Positions 50,767-59,459 of a DNA stretch of 64,000 nucleotides are shown here, one piece after another; position 1 is the stretch's first letter, and each line of letters begins with the position of its first letter. The position numbers were made by a program, and so were the translations under genes. The notes below the pieces were generated by a model. That model saw only the letters and a program-made list of their open reading frames with translations, was not told the origin of the DNA and did not search any database. This DNA is from Negativicutes bacterium (GTDB lineage: Bacteria > Bacillota_C > Negativicutes > Sporomusales_B > JARLHX01): assembly GCA_031292035.1 (NCBI GenBank), contig JARLHX010000125.1, positions 1 through 64,000 on the forward strand, read 5' to 3'.

Positions 50767-51907
50767 GTTTGCTGCCCTGATACTGGCAGCCGGTTATTCG
50801 TCGCGGGCGCCGGGGTTTAAGCCGCTACTGCCTTTGGGCGAGCGCACGGTAATCGAAGCCGCAATAACCAGCTTTCGGCAAGCAGGTATAGGCGACATTA
50901 TGGTAGTGGTAGGCCATCGGGCTGACGAGTTGCTGCCGGTGCTGGCTAATCTGGAGGCGCGGCCTGTTTTAAATGAATGGTGTGACAAAGGGATGTTTTC
51001 TTCGGTAGTCACCGGGGTACGGGCTCTCCGGCCGGAGGTGGAAGCGTTTTTTTTGCTGCCTGCCGACATGCCGCTGATAAGGAGCCACACCATCAGGCTA
51101 TTGGTCCGGGCGCATAAAATGCTGGGGGCGGATGTCAACTATCCTGTTTTTCAAGGCCGCCGGGGGCATCCACCGCTTATTTCCTCTCGCCTGTTGCCAG
51201 CTATTTTAGCGTGGAACCGGCCGGAAGGATTGCGCCCGCTTTTGGAGCAGTATGAGTCAAAGGCATATGAGGTGGATGTGCTGGATGAAGGGGTACTGAT
51301 GGATATCGACACACCTCAGGACTACCATATGGTTGGTGAGTGTTATAGCCGCCGCTATCTTCCCACCCGGAACGAATGTGAGGCAATTATGACAAAGATG
51401 ACTGTGCCGGATATGGTGGCGCGGCACGGCAGATTGGTGGCCGAGGTGGCTTGGGGACTGGCAGAGCAATTGAATCAGATCAGTCCCGGGCTTGATGCCA
51501 ATCTGGTCATGGCGGCGGGATTATTGCACGATTTGGCTAAAGGAAAACCTGATCATGCCAGTCGCGGGGCGAGAATGCTGAGGAGGCTGGGCTACCCGAG
51601 AGTGGCGGAGATCGTCGCCTGTCACACCGACATCGTCTGGCAGGATAACCAGTTGCTAAACGAAGCGGCGATCGTCTATCTGGCAGATAAATTGGTATTG
51701 AAAGACCGTATTGTCTCCATCGAAGAGCGATTTCAATGTTCTCTGGCAAAGTTCGCGGCTGACGAGGATGCCTTGCTGGCCATTCGCGGGCGACAGGAAA
51801 AGACGCAAGCCATTATAAAGAAGATAGAGCAACTGCTGGGGCTGGATCTGGCGGCGGCCATCGCGGCTGAGACCAAATCCCGCAGATTGCCCTGGGAAGG
51901 TAGATGA
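50750..51907 (+). CDS. MobA-like NTP transferase fused to an HD domain (DVU_1551-like)
   Basis: 385 residues. The N-terminal nucleotidyltransferase domain has LILAAGYSSRAPGFKPLLPLG (residues 10-30) and LLPADMPLIRSHT; members cytidylate or guanylate molybdopterin (MocA/MobA). The C-terminal part is an HD phosphohydrolase: AAGLLHDLAKGKPDHA near residues 253-268 with the HD pair and a later Asp. The fusion suggests one polypeptide both loads and trims a nucleotide on the cofactor, or regulates it. It overlaps xdhC by 17 bases and lies four bases before the radical SAM gene. The closest named type is DVU_1551. Confidence 0.82.
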   Translation: MSKDSRFAALILAAGYSSRAPGFKPLLPLGERTVIEAAITSFRQAGIGDIMVVVGHRADELLPVLANLEARPVLNEWCDKGMFSSVVTGVRALRPEVEAFFLLPADMPLIRSHTIRLLVRAHKMLGADVNYPVFQGRRGHPPLISSRLLPAILAWNRPEGLRPLLEQYESKAYEVDVLDEGVLMDIDTPQDYHMVGECYSRRYLPTRNECEAIMTKMTVPDMVARHGRLVAEVAWGLAEQLNQISPGLDANLVMAAGLLHDLAKGKPDHASRGARMLRRLGYPRVAEIVACHTDIVWQDNQLLNEAAIVYLADKLVLKDRIVSIEERFQCSLAKFAADEDALLAIRGRQEKTQAIIKKIEQLLGLDLAAAIAAETKSRRLPWEGR

Positions 51908-51910
51908 GGG

Positions 51911-53299
51911 GTGAAAAAATGGAATGTTGAGTTTGTATTGGCTACGACAGAAAGCTTGTGCCCTGAGTGCCTTTCGCGTATTCCGGCTGAACGGATCGCC
52001 GTCGGGGACGAAGTCTATTTGGACAAAAGGTGTCCTGAACATGGTGATTTCCGAACGATAATCTGGCGCGGGCAGCTGTCCTACAAATCCTGGGCTATTG
52101 CCAAGCCGCCGTCAAAGCCGCCGGTATGTGCCACCGACGTGCGGCTGGGATGCCCTTTTGACTGCGGCTTGTGTCCTCAGCACCGGCAGCACACTTGCTG
52201 CGTTTTGTTGGAAGTTACCCAGCGGTGTAATCTGGCCTGTCCGATTTGTTTTGCCGAGTCTCGCGGTGGAGAGAATGAGCCTGCTATGAAACGGATTGAA
52301 GAATGGTATTGTATGCTGCTGGAGAGCGGCGGACCTTATAATATTCAGCTTTCAGGTGGCGAACCGACACTAAGGGATGATTTGCCGGATATTATCGCTC
52401 TGGGGCGGTCACTGGGGTTTGCTTTTATTCAGCTGAATACCAACGGCCTGCGGCTGGCTAATGATGGTCAGTATGTACGAAGGTTGAAAGAGGCTGGCCT
52501 GGGCTGCGTTTTTCTGCAGTTTGACGGAACCAGCGACGTAGTGTATGAAAAGATACGGGGAAAGGCTTTGCTGGAGGTCAAAAAGGCCGCCATTGCCGCC
52601 TGCGCCGAGCAGCAAATAGGAGTGGTTCTTGTGCCCACGCTGGTGCCGGGAGTCAATACAGGCGATATCGGCAATATGATCGAGTTCGCGATTGAGCGGA
52701 TGCCGGCGGTGCGGGGCGTTCATTTCCAGCCGGTCAGTTATTTCGGCAGATACCCAAAAGAGCCTTGCAATGACGACCGAGTCACCATCCCGGAAGTAAT
52801 CAACGCAATCGAACAACAGACTGGCGGAAAAATGAAGAGCAATCACTTCCGGCCGCCGGCAGCTGAGAACGCCTATTGCTCCTTTCTCGGCAATTTTGTT
52901 TTGCTGGACGACGGAGAATTCAAAGCATGGACAAGAGATAGCCAGGCCGGATGCTGTCAACCACAGGTGGCGACTGCAGGCTCTAAGCGGGCGCAGGCTT
53001 TTGTCGCTAAGCGCTGGACGGCACCCCAGCATGACAGCACAGCCTATACGGAAAGAATGAATACAAGAAACCAGATGAATGTCGACAGTTTAGATGCTTT
53101 TTTGGATCGCGTTGACAACTTTTCGCTTTGCATATCCGGCATGGCCTTTCAAGATGCCTGGAATATCGACCTGGAGCGTCTGAGGGAGTGTTTTATCCAT
53201 GTGGTCAGCCCAGACAGCAGGATTATCCCTTTTTGTGCTTACAACCTGACAGACAGACGGGGTAAGCCGCTTTATCGCCGGCAAAGGAGTTGTCAGTAA
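51911..53299 (+). CDS. Radical SAM protein, TrsS-like
   Basis: 462 residues from GTG 51911 (GAGG just upstream). The radical SAM motif CNLACPICF lies at residues 106-114. Before it are TESLCPECLSR (Cys17, Cys20), RCPEHGDFRT and GCPFDCGLCPQHRQHTCC, an unusual Cys-rich lead domain. I recall this layout as the TrsS family, in which the Cys of TESLC is selenocysteine in some species; here the codon is TGC, a Cys. After the barrel (GGEPTLRDD, QLNTNGLRLA) the C-terminus has more Cys. It probably modifies something for the molybdoenzyme system; the reaction is unknown. Confidence 0.75.
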   Translation: MKKWNVEFVLATTESLCPECLSRIPAERIAVGDEVYLDKRCPEHGDFRTIIWRGQLSYKSWAIAKPPSKPPVCATDVRLGCPFDCGLCPQHRQHTCCVLLEVTQRCNLACPICFAESRGGENEPAMKRIEEWYCMLLESGGPYNIQLSGGEPTLRDDLPDIIALGRSLGFAFIQLNTNGLRLANDGQYVRRLKEAGLGCVFLQFDGTSDVVYEKIRGKALLEVKKAAIAACAEQQIGVVLVPTLVPGVNTGDIGNMIEFAIERMPAVRGVHFQPVSYFGRYPKEPCNDDRVTIPEVINAIEQQTGGKMKSNHFRPPAAENAYCSFLGNFVLLDDGEFKAWTRDSQAGCCQPQVATAGSKRAQAFVAKRWTAPQHDSTAYTERMNTRNQMNVDSLDAFLDRVDNFSLCISGMAFQDAWNIDLERLRECFIHVVSPDSRIIPFCAYNLTDRRGKPLYRRQRSCQ

Positions 53300-53303
53300 C
53301 GGC

Positions 53304-54653
53304 ATGGGGACAGTTACAAGCCGCAAAACGCCGCTTGAGGCATGGATTGCCGGCAGGATTGGCTGCGACATGGCAGGTGTGACCCGGGAAAAAATCGATT
53401 GCTACCAATTGCAAAGGTTGCAGGAGACAATTCGCCTGGCCTATCACGGAAGTCCGTTTTACCGTAGGTTATGGAATGGATGTGTCGAGCCGGAACTCGC
53501 CTGCCCGGCGGATTTAAGGCGGTTTCCCTTTACTACGGCTGAGGATATAAGGCGACAGGGGTTGCAATTTCTCTGTGTGTCGCAGGGAGATATCAGTCGG
53601 GTTGTGACTCTGGCCACCTCTGGGACGACGGGGGCAGCGAAGCGGCTGTACTTCACTCCTGCCGACCAGGAGCGGACCATTGATTTTTTTCAATATGGTA
53701 TGGCGGCTTTCACTGAAGCTGGTGACCGGGTGCTGATTCTGTTGCCGGGAGAGCGGACCGGCAGTGTCGGCAATTTGCTGGCGATTGCCCTGACCCGCTT
53801 AGGCGCGGTGCCAGTTCCGCATGGTGTTGTACGCAGCCTTCCCGATGCACTGGCGGTGCTGACTGCGCAGAAAATTGATTCGTTGGTGGGTATCCCGTCA
53901 CAGGTGTTGGCGTTGGCCCGCTATGCTGAAGTAGCCAAGAAGGCTTTTCATCTCAAAAACGTGCTTTTAAGCACAGACCATGTTCCTCGGGCTATCGTTT
54001 CGGAGCTGAAGAAGGCTTGGGACTGCGACGTATTTGAACATTATGGGATGACCGAAATGGGGCTGGGCGGAGGAACAGACTGTGCGGCTCATAGCGGTTA
54101 TCATCTGCATGAAGCAGATTTTTATTTTGAAATCGTTGATCCATTGACCGGAGAAGTCTTGCCCCCAGGCCAGGAGGGGGAAGTTGTTATTACGACACTG
54201 ACTCGGCAGGGAATGCCGCTCATCCGTTATCGCACAGGCGATATTTCTCGGCTTTTAGTTGAGCCCTGCGGCTGTGGATCAATCTTAAAGCGATTGGCGC
54301 CGATTACCGAAAGAATAGACGGCCGGATTTCGCTAAATGGCAATCGGTATTTTACCTTGGCTGATTTGGACGAAGTGTTGTTTGCAGTGGATGGTGTGAT
54401 CAACTATACAGCAGCAGTGGATAATATCCGAAAAACAACAAAACTGACTATTGCCGTTTGGACGGTAGGTCGGCCAGATAATTGTGTTGAGTATGAGATT
54501 TATAAAGCCCTTGATGCAGTACCGGCGATCGGTCTGGCGCGCCAAGCTGGGATGCTGACGGCCGTTGTCAAGCCTGCGTGTTGCGAGGGGCTTCTTGCCC
54601 CAAGCACGGCCAAAAGAGTAATTACGGAGTTGAATGAAGCAGATGGAAAATAG
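53304..54653 (+). CDS. AMP-dependent CoA-ligase-like enzyme (DVU_1553-like)
   Basis: 449 residues from ATG 53304; the nearest purine-rich ribosome site is rather far. The pattern is of the phenylacetate-CoA ligase-type adenylate-forming group: LATSGTTGAAKRLYFTPADQERT near residues 105-125, YGMTEMGLGGGTDC, then RYRTGDISR and RIDGRISLNGNRYFTLADLDEVL. Such enzymes activate a carboxylate with ATP to an adenylate or thioester. In a molybdoenzyme operon it might activate the acid product of aldehyde oxidation, or a cofactor part. The C-terminus ends with a 20-base overlap into the next gene. Confidence 0.8.
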   Translation: MGTVTSRKTPLEAWIAGRIGCDMAGVTREKIDCYQLQRLQETIRLAYHGSPFYRRLWNGCVEPELACPADLRRFPFTTAEDIRRQGLQFLCVSQGDISRVVTLATSGTTGAAKRLYFTPADQERTIDFFQYGMAAFTEAGDRVLILLPGERTGSVGNLLAIALTRLGAVPVPHGVVRSLPDALAVLTAQKIDSLVGIPSQVLALARYAEVAKKAFHLKNVLLSTDHVPRAIVSELKKAWDCDVFEHYGMTEMGLGGGTDCAAHSGYHLHEADFYFEIVDPLTGEVLPPGQEGEVVITTLTRQGMPLIRYRTGDISRLLVEPCGCGSILKRLAPITERIDGRISLNGNRYFTLADLDEVLFAVDGVINYTAAVDNIRKTTKLTIAVWTVGRPDNCVEYEIYKALDAVPAIGLARQAGMLTAVVKPACCEGLLAPSTAKRVITELNEADGK

Positions 54654-55242
54654 GACGGTGTATTTGATACGGCACGGGAAAATTTCGCAGGAAGATGATC
54701 AGCGGCGGTATATCGGCCAAATCGATTTGCCGCTGGATGAAGATGGCGTCTGGCAAGCACAGCGTTTGCAGAAAAGATTTAACTGTTCTAAATTTAGTGC
54801 GGTTTACTGCAGTGATCTGTCCCGGTCGCTGCGGACCGCGGAACTAATTGTCGGAGAAAAAAATATTTTGATTGTACCGCGACGAGAGTTTCGGGAAATT
54901 TCGCTGGGTGACTGGGAAGGTTGTACGTTCGCGGACATTGCCCGCCGATTTCCTGAAGAATTTAAAGCCAGGGGCGCAGATATTGGCTATTACCGTGTTC
55001 CCGGAGGGGAAAGTTTCGCTGATTGCAGCAGACGGGTGGTTGCGGCTTTTCATGAGACTCTGGCTGCGGTGTCTGGCGATATCCTCATTGTCGGTCACGC
55101 CGGGGTCAACCGGCTGATTTTGTGCCACATACTTGGATTGCCGATTTCCAACCTTTTCAGACTTAGTCAGGATTACGCTTGTATCAATATCATACAGATC
55201 AGTAATTCGGGGTATCGTTTGAAATTGGCGAATTTCAGGTGA
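54634..55242 (+). CDS. Histidine phosphatase family protein
   Basis: 202 residues; ATG 54634 follows GGAG by four bases (ATG 54643 is an alternative) and overlaps the ligase end. The catalytic signature LIRHGK (His14) is followed by SDLSRSLRTAELI, REISLGDWEGCTF and the second His in LIVGHAGVNRLIL, as in the phosphoglycerate mutase/alpha-ribazole phosphatase group. It removes a phosphate from a small molecule, which could be a nucleotide-bearing cofactor intermediate from the NTP transferase. No cobalamin gene is adjacent, so CobC is not supported. Confidence 0.82.
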   Translation: MKQMENRTVYLIRHGKISQEDDQRRYIGQIDLPLDEDGVWQAQRLQKRFNCSKFSAVYCSDLSRSLRTAELIVGEKNILIVPRREFREISLGDWEGCTFADIARRFPEEFKARGADIGYYRVPGGESFADCSRRVVAAFHETLAAVSGDILIVGHAGVNRLILCHILGLPISNLFRLSQDYACINIIQISNSGYRLKLANFR

Positions 55243-55310
55243 CCCATTAGGTTTTGCAAAGCAGGGGCTGATAAGGGTTATGCGACAATTAGCAAGGAGG
55301 GGGACTTTCG

Positions 55311-55754
55311 GTGGTCGATGAAATAGCCCGTATCACTGATCTTCATGCACAGGGCTTTCACTGTAGTCAGATACTCTTGTTTTTAGGTCTTGAACAGCAA
55401 GGCAAGAGCAACCCTGATTTAGTGCGGACGATGACGGGATTGGCCAATGGCCTGGGCGATTGCGGCAAAATATGCGGGGGGCTGACGGGAGCGGTTTGCC
55501 TGCTGGGGTTGTACGCAGGGCGCGGCGAGCTGTCAGAGGAGGAAAATCCCCGCCTGAATGTTATGATCCAAGATGTTGTAGCATGGTTTGAAGAAAAGTT
55601 CGGCACGAATTTTGGCGGCATCGATTGTCAGAGCATCTTGAATGACGATCCCTGGAATCGTATGCTGCGCTGCCCAAGCCTTGTTGCTGAAACCTATTTT
55701 AAAGTCAAGGAGCTCCTTGAGGATAATGGATTTATCTCAGCGGCAATACGCTGA
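55311..55754 (+). CDS. C_GCAxxG_C_C family protein (DVU_1555-like)
   Basis: 147 residues from GTG 55311 behind AAGGAGG. The conserved cysteines of the C_GCAxxG_C_C family are visible: HCSQILL near the N-terminus, GDCGKICGGLTGAVCLLGLYAG (in the GCAxxG position), DCQSIL and a final RCP. Such proteins are thought to be exported or cytoplasmic redox/metal carriers often linked to selenium or molybdenum enzymes; no function is proven. It closes the aldehyde oxidoreductase block, 68 bases after the phosphatase, and is followed by a hairpin. Confidence 0.82.
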   Translation: MVDEIARITDLHAQGFHCSQILLFLGLEQQGKSNPDLVRTMTGLANGLGDCGKICGGLTGAVCLLGLYAGRGELSEEENPRLNVMIQDVVAWFEEKFGTNFGGIDCQSILNDDPWNRMLRCPSLVAETYFKVKELLEDNGFISAAIR

Positions 55755-55780
55755 ATAGCAATAGATGATAAATGAAAATG

Positions 55781-55830
55781 CCCCCTAACGCAGCTTCGGG
55801 TTTTCTGTTTGCTACTTTAGGGGGATTATT
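55781..55830 (+). terminator. Probable terminator of the aldehyde oxidoreductase operon
   Basis: CCCCCTAA (55781-55788) pairs with TTAGGGGG (55817-55824) over a long loop, followed by ATTATTTTG. Confidence 0.6.
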
Positions 55831-56131
55831 TTGTGGCACGACATTGCTTGGGGAATCTGACTAGACAAAAGCTGACGCCTCTTGGTATCAATTGCTGGCG
55901 AAGAGGGGCAGGCACCCGCTTTGCAAAACAAGATGGCCAAATGAACGCTATGTTGCTTTTTGCAGCGGCGATTTGGTCATCTGCTAACGGAAACCAATGC
56001 GGAGAGAGCTCTACCATTTTCGATATTCCTAATAATGCTTGGAATGAGAACAATGCAGCGGCTGGGGCAAGGGAAGAGGGGTGCTGGTCGGGGAAGAGCG
56101 TTTAAGCACAGAATATTTTCCGGTGAGGCCA
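55831..56131. other. Untranslated region upstream of the second sigma-54 promoter
   Basis: No credible gene. TGGCACGACATTGCTTG at 55834-55850 resembles a -24/-12 site but has only nine bases between GG and GC, so it should be inactive. The remaining 280 bases may hold activator-binding sites for the promoter at 56132; none could be defined. Confidence 0.45.
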
Positions 56132-56147
56132 TGGCACGATAATTGCT
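56132..56147 (+). promoter_or_regulatory. Consensus sigma-54 promoter
   Basis: TGGCACGATAATTGCT: GG at 56133-56134, ten bases, GC at 56145-56146, a full match to TGGCAC-N5-TTGCT. It precedes the MFS/dehydrogenase pair. Because the promoter covers 56143, the MFS protein cannot start there. Confidence 0.88.
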
Positions 56148-56193
56148 TATATTATTTCAAATATACATTTTAACTACGGTGGGAGGGGTAATT

Positions 56194-57570
56194 TTGTCTC
56201 AACCTGGAGAAGTTCACGCAAAACAGCAAAAAACGCTAGGAAAAAGAACCAGTTATCGTTGGGTGGTCATGGGGCTGATTTTTGCCGTTTGGGCCATCGC
56301 CTGCGCCGACCGGGCCAATTTGGGTGTGGCGTTGCCGTTTATGAGGAAAGAGTTTGGCATCAGCAATACAGAAGCGGGAGCTATTGTCAGCCTGTTTGCC
56401 TTCTCGTACGCGGTAGTCCAGATTCCGGCGGGGTTATTCTATAAAAGGGTGAGCGTCCCGACTTCCGGCAAGATATTCCCGCTATTCCTGATGCTTGTTT
56501 CGGTATTTACCGGTCTTATGGGTACTACTTCTTCGACCTTTTTACTAAAATTATACCGCGTCGGTCTGGGAGTGGCCGAAGGTCCCCTTGGCATTGGCTG
56601 TACCAATATCATCAACCGTTGGTTTCCTGCCAGGGAAAAGGGGACAGCTATGGGACTTTGGAATACGGCCTCCAAGCTGGGGCCGGTCATTGCGCCGCCA
56701 GTTTGTATTGTTGTTGCCGAAATGTTTGGCTGGCGAGAAATTTTTTATGTGTTCGCCCTCCCCGGGATCATCCTTGCCGTCGCCTGGATGTTCATGGTAA
56801 AGGTTTCACCGGCAGACAGCAAGTTTTGTTCACCGGCTGAAGTGGAATATATTCAAAATGAGCAGGCACCTGCTCATAGCAGTCAGCCGGCGGAAGTCAG
56901 GAAACAAAGTTATTGGGGCTGGCTGGATAGGTTAAACCGGACGAAGAAGGTCGTGCCACTGGAAACGATCAGTCAGGTATTCCGCTCCTGGAATGTTTTC
57001 GGAAACGCCCTCGCCTATGGCTGTATGATCGGCATCAGCAATACCTTTATGATGTGGATGCCCACCTATCTGATGACAGTAAAGGGCTTCACGTCAATTA
57101 AAATGGGCTTCCTCGCCTCAGCGCCGTTTGTCGGAGCGGTCGTAGGAAATACGCTAGGTGGCTGGTTTTCCGACCGCATACTGGATAAACGGCGGAAGCC
57201 AACAATGTTGCTTGCTGCCTTCTGCACGATTGTTATGATGGTTGCCCTCATCTATGCCCCCAATAATGCTGTCTATTTGGGGTTGATGCTGATGTTGTCC
57301 GGTTTGCTGATCGGGTTCGGTTTCTCCGGATTTACCGTTTATCCCATGGGTCTGACAACCAAGGAAGCCTATCCGCTTGCCTTTGCGATCGTCAATACCG
57401 GCGGACAGCTGGGGGGCGCTTGTGCGCCGCTGATTGTCGGCATCATTTTGGATGCGTATAGCTGGAATGCCGTATTTATTTATCTGGCGCTCAGCTCGGT
57501 ATTGTGTTTTACCCTCGTCACCACCATCGATGAGCCGATTATTGATACAACGCCCACGACAACCGCATAG
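56194..57570 (+). CDS. MFS transporter, ACS type, sigma-54-controlled
   Basis: 458 residues from TTG 56194 behind GGGAGGGG; the longer frame from 56143 runs through the promoter and is rejected. About 12 helices, with the helix-1 motif CADRANLGVALPFMRKEFGISNTEAG and the loop AGLFYKRVSVP. Anion:cation symporters of this kind import small carboxylates. A D-2-hydroxyacid dehydrogenase follows 42 bases downstream, so the carrier probably takes up a hydroxy- or keto-acid such as glycerate or a glyoxylate derivative. Confidence 0.87.
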   Translation: MSQPGEVHAKQQKTLGKRTSYRWVVMGLIFAVWAIACADRANLGVALPFMRKEFGISNTEAGAIVSLFAFSYAVVQIPAGLFYKRVSVPTSGKIFPLFLMLVSVFTGLMGTTSSTFLLKLYRVGLGVAEGPLGIGCTNIINRWFPAREKGTAMGLWNTASKLGPVIAPPVCIVVAEMFGWREIFYVFALPGIILAVAWMFMVKVSPADSKFCSPAEVEYIQNEQAPAHSSQPAEVRKQSYWGWLDRLNRTKKVVPLETISQVFRSWNVFGNALAYGCMIGISNTFMMWMPTYLMTVKGFTSIKMGFLASAPFVGAVVGNTLGGWFSDRILDKRRKPTMLLAAFCTIVMMVALIYAPNNAVYLGLMLMLSGLLIGFGFSGFTVYPMGLTTKEAYPLAFAIVNTGGQLGGACAPLIVGIILDAYSWNAVFIYLALSSVLCFTLVTTIDEPIIDTTPTTTA

Positions 57571-57612
57571 AAAAGTAGACGGCTGCAAAATTAATTTGTT
57601 GGAGGGATTTAT

Positions 57613-58587
57613 ATGTCTAAACCCAGTGTTTATGTTACCCGCCTTCTGCCGAAAGAAGCACTTGTCATGCTCAAAGAACGTTGCGAAATAGAAATGAATC
57701 CCGGCTATGACGTTTTGTCGAAGGAGGATCTGCTGGCAAAATTAAAAGGGCGGGACGCTGTACTTGTATCGCATACGGTGATCGATGAAGAGATTTGCCA
57801 AGCCATCAAATCGCATTGCAAAATATTAGCCGGCTATGGTGTCGGCTACAACAATCTCGATGTCCCGGCTGCCACAAAGCATGGAATTTATGTCAGCAAC
57901 AATCCGGATGCGGTTACAGCGGCGACCGCCGATCTGGCATGGACACTGCTTTTAGCTGCCGCGAGACGGGTTGTCGAGGCTGACACGTATGTCCGGGCCG
58001 GAAAAAAAGACTGGGGCCCGACCACCTTGATGGGCACGCAGGTTAGTGGAAGAACATTAGGCATTATCGGCGGTGGTCGTGTCGGCACAGCGGTCGGAAA
58101 ACGCGGCAAAGGGTTTGACATGGATATTATTTATACTGATGTACAGGCCAATCCCGCCTTTGAGGAAGCTACCGGCGGTCGGTTTGTCGATAAAGAAACC
58201 TTGCTCAAAGAGGCCGACTTCATTTCCATCCATATCCCTCTCCTGCCTTCGACCCGCCACTTTATCGGTGCCGGTGAATTAAAGCTCATGAAAAAAACGG
58301 CAATACTGATCAATGCCGCCCGTGGCCCGATCGTTGACGAAAAGGCCTTGGTAGAAGCACTCCAGAATAGAACGATCGCCGGAGCGGGCCTTGATGTGTT
58401 TGAACGTGAACCGGAACTTGAGCCCGGTCTGGCCGAACTCGCAAATGTTGTTCTAACCCCGCACATCGGGACAACGACAATGGATGCCAGGATAAAACAG
58501 GGGGAATGTTGTGCGCGGAATATTTTTGCGGCCCTTGACGGGAAAATACCGCCAAACTGCCTCAATCCAGAAGCCAAAGCAAAGTGA
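57613..58587 (+). CDS. D-2-hydroxyacid dehydrogenase (glyoxylate/hydroxypyruvate reductase type)
   Basis: 324 residues behind GGAGGG. NAD(P)-binding Rossmann motif LGIIGGGRVGTAV near residues 147-159; the catalytic residues are seen in order as Arg in NAARGPIVDE, Glu in FEREPELEPG, and His in LTPHIGTTT. It interconverts 2-keto and D-2-hydroxy acids in the cytoplasm, for example glyoxylate/glycolate or hydroxypyruvate/glycerate. It is paired with the sigma-54-controlled MFS carrier and followed by a strong terminator, so the two genes form a closed uptake-and-oxidation unit. Confidence 0.9.
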   Translation: MSKPSVYVTRLLPKEALVMLKERCEIEMNPGYDVLSKEDLLAKLKGRDAVLVSHTVIDEEICQAIKSHCKILAGYGVGYNNLDVPAATKHGIYVSNNPDAVTAATADLAWTLLLAAARRVVEADTYVRAGKKDWGPTTLMGTQVSGRTLGIIGGGRVGTAVGKRGKGFDMDIIYTDVQANPAFEEATGGRFVDKETLLKEADFISIHIPLLPSTRHFIGAGELKLMKKTAILINAARGPIVDEKALVEALQNRTIAGAGLDVFEREPELEPGLAELANVVLTPHIGTTTMDARIKQGECCARNIFAALDGKIPPNCLNPEAKAK

Positions 58588-58629
58588 TGATGCTTTCCCT
58601 AACGGCCAGTGGTGCAGAAATGAGTACAA

Positions 58630-58655
58630 AAAAACCGCCCAGTGGGCGGTTTTTG
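58630..58655. terminator. Terminator between dehydrogenase and bfr
   Basis: AAAAACCGCCC (58630-58640) pairs with GGGCGGTTTTT (58644-58654); T- and A-rich ends make it work on both strands for the convergent genes. Confidence 0.9.
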
Positions 58656-58683
58656 CTTGTGGTAGAAGCGGAATCCTGCGACG

Positions 58684-59151
58684 TTATCCTACCTGAGTGG
58701 ACAGGAAGATCGGCAGGGTCATGTGGGATATTTGATCTTGGAGTTCTTCGATTTTGTCAATATGATCATCTTCGTCCTGAAGAATCTTCTCCAGGATTTC
58801 CCTGGTGGCGAAGTCCTTGACTTCTCCTGCCAGTTTTATGGCCGCATTATAGGATTCAATAGCAAAGACTTCTTTTTCGCGGTCATACTCGAGCTGTTTC
58901 GTCACATCACTGCCGATATGTACCGGGTTGAGCTTGGACACGACTGGCAGACCTTCGAGAAAGAGGATTCGGGCAATCAGTGTTTCGGCGTGCTTCATCT
59001 CATCAATAGCCCGTTTTTCGAATCGGTTGTGGAGCTTGTCATAACCCCAATTGGCGCACATTTCGGAGTGCACGATATACTGGTTGACCACACTCAGTTC
59101 ATGGGCCAAAAGGGCATTTAACGTTTCAATCAGTTGGGGGGATCCTTTCAT
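58684..59151 (-). CDS. bfr: Bacterioferritin
   Basis: 155 residues, usual length. All di-iron ligands fall on E. coli Bfr numbering: Glu18, Glu51, His54, Glu94, Glu127 and His130. Met52, the heme ligand, is present in DEMKHAE. It stores iron as a 24-subunit shell and detoxifies peroxide by oxidising Fe(II). GAGGAGG lies before the ATG, and a second AGGAGG lies further upstream. The 59152-59459 gap it shares with the PucR gene is AT-rich; no clear promoter pair or Fur box was identified there. Confidence 0.95.
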   Translation of the reverse strand: MKGSPQLIETLNALLAHELSVVNQYIVHSEMCANWGYDKLHNRFEKRAIDEMKHAETLIARILFLEGLPVVSKLNPVHIGSDVTKQLEYDREKEVFAIESYNAAIKLAGEVKDFATREILEKILQDEDDHIDKIEELQDQISHMTLPIFLSTQVG

Positions 59152-59459
59152 GCGATTAGCCTCCTCGTCGTTGTATTTCCTCCTAGTATTATTTTATAGT
59201 GGACAGCAATATTCCTCTATCATTAATTATTATTAAAAAAAAGATCCAAACGGGTCGACCTCCGGCGAAAAACGTTTTGAAGGCAATTTACTTTTATTGC
59301 TACTTATAACCAAATATAGTATAATCATCTAAAAAGATAGCTGTGTCAACGAAGACCTTTGGAGATTTATTTCCGAGGTTTTTTTGTTTCTATGATTGCG
59401 TCTCAGAAAGAAAGGAACCCTGGGGTTGTCCAGCCCTGCCTGTTGAGAGGGGGATATAC

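Noticed and set aside
54634..55242. CobC (alpha-ribazole phosphatase) as a firm name
   Set aside because: Motifs fit the superfamily only, and no cobalamin genes are nearby.
55834..55850. TGGCACGACATTGCTTG as a sigma-54 promoter
   Set aside because: Only nine bases separate GG and GC; sigma-54 needs ten.
55833..56105. 90-residue frame between the operon end and the sigma-54 promoter
   Set aside because: No ribosome site, no family resemblance, and it begins within the inactive -24/-12 look-alike.
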